Source: Megalopta genalis (lineage: Eukaryota > Arthropoda > Insecta > Hymenoptera > Halictidae). Taken from it: a stretch of 64,000 nucleotides of DNA. The stretch is from positions 26,563,302-26,627,301 of the forward strand of contig NC_135013.1 of the NCBI RefSeq assembly GCF_051020955.1. Reading direction: 5' to 3'. The notes beneath the pieces are model-generated. The model saw only the letters and a program-made list of their open reading frames with translations, was not told the DNA's origin and did no database searches. The translations under genes were made by a program, and so were the position numbers. Shown piece by piece: positions 55,345 to 64,000 of this stretch (the stretch's first letter is position 1; each line of letters opens with the position of its first letter).

Positions 55345-56130
55345 TTACGAGTAGAATTAGCAAAATGTATAAAACGGAATTAATCAAACAGTGGAATTAG
55401 TGGAGTGTGTAAAATGGAAATAATTGAATTATACAGCGGAATCAGTAAAATGTGTAAAATAGAATTAATCGAATTATACAGTGGAATCAGTGAAACGTGT
55501 AGAATGGAATTAATCAAACTCTATAGTGGAATTAGTAAAACGTGCAAAATGGAATTAATCGAATTATACAGAGGAATTAATAAAACATGTAGAATGGAAT
55601 TAATCAAGCTATGTAATAGAATTAATAGAATATATAAAATGGAATTAATAAAATTATATAGCAGAATTAGTAAAACATGTAAAACTGAATTAATTGAATT
55701 ATAGAGTGGAATTAGTAAACCGTGAAAAACGGAACGAATCAAATTATACAGTGGAATCAGTGAAACGTGTAAAATGGAATTATAATCAAACTATACAACA
55801 GAATTAGTAAAACATATAAAATGGAATTAATCGAATTATATAGCAGAATTAGTAAAACATGTAAAATTGAATTAATTGAATTATAGAGTGGAATTGGTAA
55901 AACGTGTAAACTGAAATTAATCAAACTATACAGCGGAATTAGTAAAACGTGTAAAATGGAATTAATCAAATTATACAGTGGAATTAGTAAAACGTGTAAA
56001 ATGGAATTAATCAAATTATACAGCGGAATTAGTAAAACGTATAAAATGAAACGAATCAAACTATACAGCAGAATTAGAAAAACATGCAAAACGGAACGAA
56101 TCAAACTACACAGCAGAATTAGCAAAATGG
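55345..56130. repeat. 45-bp minisatellite (about 17 copies), open in frame
   Basis: Unit close to GGAATTAATCAAACTATACA plus GCGGAATTAGTAAAACGTGTAAAAT. As 45 is divisible by three, frames stay open. One + frame reads repeated MELIKLYSGISKTCK (55405-55704 and 55956-56171). The minus strand reads repeated NSILHVLLIPLY. No start context, splice signal or non-repeat domain accompanies them, so I treat this as non-coding. Confidence 0.85.
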
Positions 56131-57420
56131 CTCGCGACGTTTCCAAAGAGATCAATCAAGCTTCTCGCTGAACTCATTTCCCGTGCTGGTGCTCCGGAAA
56201 GTTTCGAGTTCCGGAAAGCCGTAGCACACAGGAACGTTGAGATTCAACATCTCTTGAATATATGTGGGCAAGTCAATTATACGGTCGGGAACTTCAAAAA
56301 TAAGCACGTTCCTGCCAGATTACAAACAATCCTGCAGCCAACTGGAATTCCCGGAACGTTTCCCTATTTTCATCGCGAACGCGCGGAGACCCCGCATGCC
56401 AATAACGAGAAACGAATCTACCGTCGGGTTAAACCGAGGCCGACCCGGCGCACGAGAGAGTTAATTAAACGAGACGTTTGAACCCGGCAATTACCGTATC
56501 GAGGAATCACGAGGAGCCCCCCGCGTGGCTTAATTTTCCGTTGTACCACTTCGGAGCGGGTTTTCTGCTTAATTGTTTAATGAGCCGCCGCGAGTGAATC
56601 GGTTTGCCTTCGGGGTCCGCGAAATTCGCGGTCTCGCCGGCGGAGAAATTTTCGCCCCGGGGAGATCGAGCACGGTGAAAGTGCTCGCGGCTAATTAACG
56701 CTCGACATTGTTGCCTGCGCGGATTCGGCGCGGCGTGTTTCGCACAGCGCATCGCCGCCGACGATTCTTTAAATACCTCGAATGTACCGAGCGACGACCG
56801 CGGCCGATAACGAGCGCGATAAATTCGAAGTGGAGCATCGTCGTTGCGAGCGTTCCGCCGAGCGTTTAACAAACTGACAGCACAAATAAACGTCGGCTCG
56901 TTTGTTACCGGGTGGGAGGGAGGCAACGAGAGTGAGAGAGAGAGAGAGAGAGAACGATAGAGACTTTTTGTAACGGGAGCCCCGTTGATAAACGCGCGGC
57001 GTTATTGCGGAGAATTTTTCTCGGAGCGTCTCATATCCTAGAACAAGCCTCTCGTTATCGCGGAGGCCAGTTCGTGGGTGATCGATAAAAGACCGGTCAT
57101 AAATCACCGCCGAATCCTAAATACAAAAGCCTCTTCTATTTTCGGAGAAAAGCTTTCGGAATCTCTCCTGCTCGTTAAACCTCTCAGCCTCCTCTTCAAC
57201 GATCCTAGAGTACCAGAATACAAGACTGACGGGTTATATGCTCTGACACCTCGAGTGGAGATCAACTGGAGAAAACACGCGCGCGCGGGGTCTTTTTCAT
57301 TCTACACGCACGAAGAGTATCGGATAATAACCTGTAGGGTAGCTTCGTGGGGCAAAGGTGCCCCCAATACGAGATGCATTTCTTCTTCGAGATTGCAATT
57401 TTCGATCGTGAACACTTTTC
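56131..57420. other. CpG-rich spacer
   Basis: Includes (GA)n at 56928-56953 and the motif GACCGGTCATAAATCA at 57093-57106. No gene is supported. Confidence 0.4.
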
Positions 57421-57635
57421 TTAGTGCTAGATTTACGAAGCACGAAAGACAGCTGTTTTATATTAGTTTGTAACATTTATTCGGATTTTTAGCAAGAGTG
57501 TTATCTGTAACATTTGCCGTAAGTAACGTATAAATTGAATAAATAACTCGTAAATGTATCTTTACGATATGAGTAATCGTAAATTAGAAATTTAGTGACC
57601 CGTCATTTCGACGGGTTCCGTGAATCTAGCGTTAA
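57421..57635. mobile_element. piggyBac-like MITE, family P1, copy 3
   Basis: Left TTAGTGCTAGATTTACG (TTAA changed to TTAG), right CCGTGAATCTAGCGTTAA. The hairpin ACCCGTC-ATTTC-GACGGGT lies inside the right end. Shares GACAGCTGTTTTATATTA and TAAATTGAATAAATAACTCG with the other copies. Confidence 0.8.
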
Positions 57636-57794
57636 TAATAGACGCGTTTAAAAACTAAAGTAAATTCTATTCGCTTCGAAATTACTTTGAATTCTATTCG
57701 AAAATGTAGCTTGGCAATACACTAAGTTGCTTCACATGAAATGCACTTGAATGCAAGTATTATACACGAAGTTCCTATAAGGCGCCTTTCTACG

Positions 57795-58370
57795 CTTATA
57801 TAATAATATAATTATAATTGTCTTACAAATACAATAATATAATTATAATTGCCTTATAATTGCAATAATACAATTATAATTGCCTTATAATTGCAATAAT
57901 ACAATTATAATTGCCTTATAATTGCAATAATACAATTTTAATTGCCTTATAATTGCAATAATACAATTATAATTGCTTTATAATTGCAATAATACAATTA
58001 TAATTGCCTTATAATTGTAATAATACAATTATAATTGCCTTATAATTGCAATAATACAATTATAATTGCCTTATAATTGCAATAATACAATTATAATTGC
58101 CTCATAATTACAATAATACTATTATAATTGCCTTATAATTACAATAATACTATTATAATTGCCTTATAATTGCAATAATACAATTATAATTGCCTTATAA
58201 TTACAATAACACTATTATAATTGTCTTATAATTACAATAACACTATTATAATTGCCTTATAATTACAATAATATAATTATAATTGCCTTACAATTATCTA
58301 TAATTATAAGACGTCTTATAATTGCCTTTCAATTATCTATTATTATAAGACGTCTTATAATTAAATTCAC
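57795..58370. repeat. 31-bp AT minisatellite (about 18 copies)
   Basis: Unit: AATAATACAATTATAATTGC plus CTTATAATTGC. It contains the near-palindrome ATTATAAT, so the array can form cruciforms. The last units change to ATTATAAGACGTCTTATAAT. Confidence 0.9.
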
Positions 58371-58914
58371 ATCTTATCTTATAACATTGTACACCAGCTC
58401 AGATGCCACAGTCTGCCAAATTTCGTTGAAATCGTTGGTAGCCGTGTCCGATGTTCCCCTTTCGCGAGTCCACATTCATTCCTCAGCCTTGTCATCTGCA
58501 CGGTAGACTCGACCGGACCCGGTCCCGACCGGTCGATAATGCGAGGCTCGTTGCAGCGTAGATGGGCAAAGAGTTAAAGGCAAAGGGAGCCCTAGGAAGG
58601 GACAGACTAACTCGGACGGTGAACAGGCGCTGAAAGATGCGACCGGCCGATCCGCGGAGGTCCCTCGGCGCAATAATTGCAGCCGGGCAATTGCGGGAAC
58701 ACGCGAGCGTGTGCACGCGCTCGGCCCGGCTACGCTCGGCGCGGTGCAGCGCGGCGCGGCGCAGCTCAGCCCAACGACTTTTCAAAAGCAGCCTCGGCTC
58801 ATAAATCAGGAATCGCCGGACGTGCGGGATGATCCTCCCGGTATCTCTTATCCGTGGACTCCGTTGCGGGCTCGTATGGAAATCGAAATTGTGCCCGTCT
58901 CTCGTCGTGCGGTG

Positions 58915-58965
<51 letters not shown>

Positions 58966-59684
58966 CTTTTCCCCCTTCTCCCTCCCCCTGCTCATCGCCG
59001 CGGATGCAATTATGCGCGGGGCCCTCGCGCTCCTTTCAGCAGAAATGAATCTGCGATTTTTACGCGACCGCGACCGATAGTATTGATTAATGGGAGCGCG
59101 GTTCATAAATTTCGCTCCGGCGATATATCGGTCAGGGGGGGTGGGGTGGGGGACGATGATTGATTTTTCGAGGCGGCATTGATTTAAATTGAAACCCGCC
59201 GGCGCGCCGCAGCGCGAGGAGCGATCCACTCGAGGCACCCGTCTCCTCTCTGTTCAGGTGCTAGAAAAACTCTCTCCCGGGCTCTCTTATCTAGATCCCT
59301 CCGGCGCGCGAACATTGAATTCTCGAGTGGTGAAACATGGACCCCGCGACAGCCCTTGTTACTGCGAGAATTAGAAGAGCGCAACGGCTTAGGCCGCTAA
59401 AAGCCCCTCCCCTGCGCTTCTTACGTCTCTCGCATCGCGGCATTCGTTTCCTTGATTTTTCAGACAGCGTTCGGAAAGCTCACGAAAGAAGAACCGTTTC
59501 AATGTGTTATCGGTTCCGAATGCAACAGTTATGATGCATAAGTTATGAACGGGTGCATACGGGTTCTGGCGCTTGCGTCAGTTTCCGTTGTGGCACTACT
59601 TTTACTTTTTGGCTCTGAACGTCGCTTATGCGTCTCGGTTACAGCGCTATTTTACGTAATAAATACAGTAGATTATACGGTCGA
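58371..59684. other. CpG-rich block, possible regulatory island
   Basis: Contains (CT)n, CATAAATCA at 58800-58808 and CATAAAT at 59105. Frames on both strands compete (58492-59238 minus, 58711-59163 plus). CTCCTCTCTGTTCAG|GTGCT near 59245-59260 looks like an acceptor but lacks a branch point and a good donor. Confidence 0.4.
58916..58963. repeat. (CT)n microsatellite
   Basis: An uninterrupted CT run of about 45 bp. Confidence 0.9.
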
Positions 59685-59905
59685 TTATACAATAATTATT
59701 ATTATAATTATACAATAATTATTATTATAATTATTCTATTTGTATTATTATAATTATTCTATTTGTATTGTTATAATTATTCTATTTGTATTATTATAAT
59801 TATTCTATTTATATTATTATAATTATTCTATTTATATTATTATAATTATTCCATTTATATTATTATAATTATTCCATTTATATTATTATAATTATTATTA
59901 TCTAT
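59685..59905. repeat. 21-bp AT minisatellite
   Basis: Unit TATTATTATAATTATTCTATT with TTTGTA/TTTATA variants, about ten copies. Confidence 0.85.
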
Positions 59906-60269
59906 TATCGGAATCATCTGTTGTTTGGACACTTTTCACCTGCAATCAGCTGTGTCAAAAGCGAATCGTATACGAAACGATTCATCGTACAAATCGATAG
60001 AGACGACGTCTGACACTTTAACTAAGTAATTGTTCTATTGTCTGAACGTTTATGTCGCTCTGCTTAGCCCGTGTAATCATGGTTCTACTGTTCATTGTGT
60101 TTCTTTGAGGCGTTAAAAGTACGGTCGATATACTTGGAAAATGATTATTGCATGCTGCGATTATTTACAAGCTGCGACTACGGAGACCGAGCGCTTTTGT
60201 TCAACACGTAACCGAAAGCAAGAACTTAAAAATAATAGTTAATAATAAGCAATAATAGCAACCAATATA

Positions 60270-60760
60270 ATGCAAAATAAATCTTCGTCGATTGCAACAG
60301 AAACGATTAAGATAACGATAAAAATGTCTTTGATCATTTCAGCGAGTTTAAAATACTACGCAAACGTCCGTAAATTCTTTTAATATTTTCATCGCTTGAA
60401 ATGTCGCCTACCTATTTTTATTATAAATAAAGAAAATGCATAAAATCCGCAGTCTACGTATAACAATTATGTCAACCGATGGATAGCAATCAATATAATA
60501 TCGGTTCCCAAGAACCGATATTTTTTATAACTACACTGCGGATCTCCATGCAAAATAAATCGTCGTCGATTGCAACAGAAACGAGTCGAATAAAAATTTC
60601 TTCCTTTCTTCGATCATTTCAGCTAGCTTAAAATACGCCGCGGATGTCCGTAAATTCTTTGAATATTTTCATCGTTCCAAATATCGGCCACCCATTTTTA
60701 TTAAAATGCATAAAATCCGCAGTCCACGTATAACCGTTATGAGAACCGATAGATAGCATA
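60270..60760. repeat. Tandem duplication, 279-bp period
   Basis: ATGCAAAATAAATCTTCGTC at about 60271 and ATGCAAAATAAATCGTCGTC at about 60550 each lead through GATTGCAACAGAAACGA, GTCCGTAAATTCTTT, AATATTTTCATCG and ATGCATAAAATCCGCAGTC. The same family supplies the arms of the foldback at 28945-29793 and the fragment near 10075. Confidence 0.75.
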
Positions 60761-60876
60761 ACTATTTCGACCTCGGCCTCGAAATGGGAACTGTCCGAAT
60801 CTTATCGCGAGCGATATTTCTTATCTGGAGAAAGAACCGATTTCGAAAATTCCACAGACCGGACGCTTTCGGATCG

Positions 60877-60909
<33 letters not shown>

Positions 60910-62258
60910 AAGAGAGAGAGAGCTAGTTACATCCGTCGTGGTCCGATAATAAGACCGGTCCTCATAAATTTCGCGATGCGGTATTGACTCGGTCGCGATA
61001 CGATCGAATTGAAATTAATTCCCGCGGCTCGTTGAAACGCGATTATTCTCTTTCTCTCGGCTGCGGGTTCGCGTGCGTGCGCGCCGCGGGCCCGAAAAAA
61101 TGCAATTCGTTGCATTAAAAATAGATACGATCTCGAAAACGGCCGCGGAGCGCTGTCATAAATCAGAAATCGCTCGGAACGCCGGAGCCCCGATCGCGAT
61201 GATAACGGCCGCTATCTATAGGGGTTGCGTCCGCGTAATTACGCGGCCGTCGCTTAACGACCCGCGAACCAACGCGATCCCCAGTCGTCGCCGCTCGCGA
61301 ATTTACGGCGCGATGCGTCATGGGAATCGGGGACGAGCTTGAAATTGGAAAAAAAAGCAGCGGACCGGGCCGAGTTTAAATTGGACGGGCCCGGTCGAGA
61401 TCGAACAAAGAACGCGCGCGGCTTCTTCTTCTCCGTCGATCGAGAAAATCACGGGAAATATCCGGAAGGGGATCGCCGCCGCAGCCGCCGCCGCGTCTCG
61501 AAATCTGCAGCATCACGCGTTTCGACGCAGCGATCCATCTCGAGGAGCCGCAATTATCCGGATAATTGCTCGTCCGCACGGTGATCGATACCGACCCCCT
61601 TCGATCGATATACCACGCCGATCTTTTTGCCCCGCGCTCACTCTGCTCGGCAATTAATTGGCGAATCTTCTTGCAAATGAACATTTATTTCTTCGCTGGT
61701 CCTCTGTTATTGGTTCTGGCGACGACGTTGCGGTGCAATCTTTTTAGGCGGACAAACTTTTTATTATTAGGATAGTAATACATTTATTCAGGCGATCGAT
61801 ATCCTTTGTTGCGGAAGAAGATGAGTATAACGGGAGAAAGAGACAGAAATAAAAGTTTGATATTGATATTATTTTATAAAAATTTAATATCAATATTATT
61901 GTAATTATATTTGATCGGATGAGCAATCTCCGCAATTGTTGCTGTACAAGTCGTAAACTGATAACCATACGATTCGCATAATCGAGATACCCATGCTTCT
62001 GCTAATGTTAGAAAATTTGAATCAAGTCTCTATAAACTGATTATCGAATTGTTACCCAATAAATACCTGTTATTGTAAAAATGTGTGTGTAATAATAGGT
62101 GTAAATAAACTAAATTAAATAATTTATGACGAATTCGGTAACTGGGAGAAATTGTGCATTCGCCTGGCAGGTGCACTTAATGGGATTAATTCAATTATGT
62201 TTGTAGAATGAATTAGAATGAATTAGAACGAATTCGAACGAATTCTTAAGTAGAATTT
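60761..62258. other. CpG-rich then AT-rich spacer
   Basis: Contains (GAAA)n/(GA)n, the motif AAGACCGGTCCTCATAAAT (60951-60969) and CATAAATCA (61157-61165). No gene is supported. Confidence 0.4.
60876..60922. repeat. (GAAA)n/(GA)n microsatellite
   Basis: GAAA tetramers passing into GA dinucleotides. Confidence 0.9.
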
Positions 62259-62505
62259 TTAACCCCTTGCACTCGAAGCTATTTTAACTGTAAATATAAA
62301 ATCATTTTTCTCACTTATAGTATTTTTTATTTTATATGATAAAATGCATTTTCTGCGTACGAGATTGATTTTTGGGGCTCACCCAACAGTTACACTCTTA
62401 ACAATTTTTTAAATCTAAACTTCGTTAATATAAAAATTATCTTAAAACGTGATGTAACAAATTTTAGTGGTGCCTCTGAGTCACCACTCGAGTGCAAAGG
62501 GTTAA
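62259..62505. mobile_element. piggyBac-like MITE, family P2, copy 2
   Basis: Left TTAACCCCTTGCACTCGA, right TCGAGTGCAAAGGGTTAA, intact TTAA on both sides; 247 bp. A perfect hairpin AGTGGTG-(9 nt)-CACCACT (62466-62488) lies 13 nt inside the right end; in copy 1 this stem is eroded. Confidence 0.85.
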
Positions 62506-63564
62506 TAATTGTGGCGACGCGAAACAACGACGCGAGATGTATTTCACGGTGAAACTCGTTCAGCCGAAGCTGTAAAATAACGCTGTAATTCGAACCTATC
62601 GTTTAAATCTATTATTAAACCGAAGACACTCGACGCGGTATCTGCGGAATGGATCGTAGGATGATTTCCGCGCGTTTTCCCCCGGGACAAATTATTCCGC
62701 GGCCGGCGGATCGAAAAGCGACGAACTTTTCGAGGATCGATCGCTCCGGCAGTCGCTCCTGCACCGTTCATAAATCAATGCGCGGCGAGGGACGCGCACG
62801 CGCGTTTTTTCTCGGAATGAATGAATCTCGGAGCGAATACGAGTGCGATGATTAATGGGAGACCGGCGTCCCGTTCATAAATTCCCGAACGAAGGGTAAA
62901 CGAGCGGAATTGTCGGGGCGAGGTGCATCGCGATTGATTCCGGCTCGAACGCAGCACCGCGTCTTAGGTGCCACCACCGTCCTCCGGTGACAATAGGCCT
63001 GATTTCACGTTATAAATCGTTGACGTCGTTAATCGCACTCATTCAAGTCGCCCGACCGATCCGTCGCGACAATCGGGGAGCTTCTTTTTCGTCGCGGTTT
63101 TCGCGAAACTGCGCTCGCTTTCTTCTTCGTCTGGCAAATCGAAGGTAAATGCTCCAGGTAGTATCTTTAAGTAATTGTCGATGATGGTTTCATTCTGTGA
63201 ACCTTTCGGACTCCGGTGACAGGGTCTTTTTGACCCGGTCTAATTTCAATCGTGGATTAATTGCTTGCTTTGTGGACATTGAATTAAATGGACGGCTGTT
63301 GGGCTGGGGGCAACGGAGAGAATAATAGATTTACCAGAAGGCAATAATATATTGTTAACAATATGTTTTGAAAAATGAATGAACAAAGCTGAGAATTGTT
63401 GGAGTCGTCGTTAATTGTATAGTTGTTAAAATGGACCGTCGTTCGAGGGTAAATATAATGTCAAATGTTATGTTAAAATGTTGTGGGTTTCTTAATTCTT
63501 TGTTATGTCATTGCGATTGTCGCTCAAATAAATAAAAGTGACGGTATTTCGGTAATTGGAACCC
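62506..63564. other. CpG-rich then AT-rich spacer
   Basis: Contains CATAAATCA (62769-62777) and GACCGG...TTCATAAAT (62861-62882). The short hairpin GGGTC-TTTTT-GACCC (63222-63236) resembles those in TTAA elements, but no terminus was found. No gene is supported. Confidence 0.4.
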
Positions 63565-64000
63565 TCAGTTTAAAAAGAGATCTAAACGAAATGCTCCAGT
63601 TCAAAAACAAATCTGAACGATATGGCTGACTCGTAAAACAAATCTAAACGAAATATATATATAACGAAACGAAACTAATCAAAATACTGTACTTCGAAAA
63701 CAAAAATTTAAACGTAACACTGTACAACTAAAATCAAGTCCAAACGAAATGCTGTACTGCAAAAACAAGTCTAAACAAAATTCTGTACTTCAAAAACAAG
63801 ACCAAACGAAATTCTGTACTTCAAAAACAAGTTCGAAAGAAATTCTGTACTTCAAAAACAAGTCCATGAGAAACACCGTACTTCAAAAACAAGTTCAAAA
63901 GAAATACTATACTTCAAAAACAAGTCCAAACGAAATACTGCACTTCAAAAACAAGTCCAAAAGAAACACTGTATCTCAAAAACAAGTTCAAAAGAAATTC
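63565..64000. repeat. 31-bp minisatellite running off the window
   Basis: Unit AAATTCTGTACTTCAAAAAC plus AAGTCCAAACG. About 14 units are visible, becoming more regular toward the right edge. The array continues beyond 64000. Confidence 0.9.

Noticed and set aside
59235..59262. CTCCTCTCTGTTCAG|GTGCTAG on the + strand
   Set aside because: Good pyrimidine tract, but no CTAAY branch point at the right distance and a poor donor. At most an isolated cryptic acceptor.
1..64000. CRISPR array, bacterial operons, riboswitches or rRNA
   Set aside because: Tandem repeats here lack uniform repeat-spacer alternation, and the sequence carries eukaryotic splice and transposon signals throughout.

Overview
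The window is eukaryotic non-coding DNA. It looks like an insect genome, most plausibly a hymenopteran (bee or ant). The grounds are sharp alternation of CpG-rich and AT-rich blocks, many (CT)n/(GA)n microsatellites, a mariner copy, numerous TA- and TTAA-flanked MITEs, and a metazoan branch-point/polypyrimidine/AG signature. The species call is an inference. I found no host protein-coding exon I can defend. The long open frames in CpG-rich blocks and in repeats have no recognisable domain and mostly arise from CT/GA repeats or from minisatellites whose period is a multiple of three.

The most informative host signals are two juxtaposed 3'/5' splice-site pairs on the + strand, at about 6333/6334 and 54439/54440. 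Each has a consensus branch point (CTAAT or CTAAC) 24-25 nt upstream, a pyrimidine tract, CAG joined directly to GTAAG, and a second strong GTAAGT 35 or 51 nt further on. This is the architecture of recursive-splicing (ratchet) sites with a short cryptic exon. It suggests that most or all of the window lies in one very long intron of a + strand gene whose exons are outside the window or not recognisable here.

Layout. 1-6300: CpG-rich blocks, CT/TTC repeats, a 161-bp tandem array (3420-4170) and a TTAA element (4521-4732). 6300-8000: ratchet site 1, a palindromic TA-flanked MITE with a partial tandem duplication, a second TTAA family and a dead LINE 3' end. 8000-20000: unannotated CpG-rich DNA and several minisatellites (AT-rich, 14-bp, 12-bp, 20-bp), plus MITEs including one inserted inside another. 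20000-30100: more MITEs, a 264-bp hairpin, a pogo/Tigger-like remnant, an 850-bp foldback and a hAT MITE with an 8-bp target duplication. 32700-36100: a cluster of TTAA elements, one carrying an internally deleted mariner and abutting another. 38200-52500: satellites, higher-order AT repeats, tandem duplications and further MITEs. 54400-64000: ratchet site 2, a 45-bp minisatellite, a 31-bp AT array, CpG-rich islands with recurrent CATAAAT motifs, and a 31-bp array running off the right edge.

The window's content is therefore intronic or intergenic architecture (splicing signals, possible cis-regulatory motifs) plus layers of non-autonomous DNA transposons. Element boundaries and family assignments rest on terminal repeats and target-site duplications read by eye. 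No alignment or database search was run.
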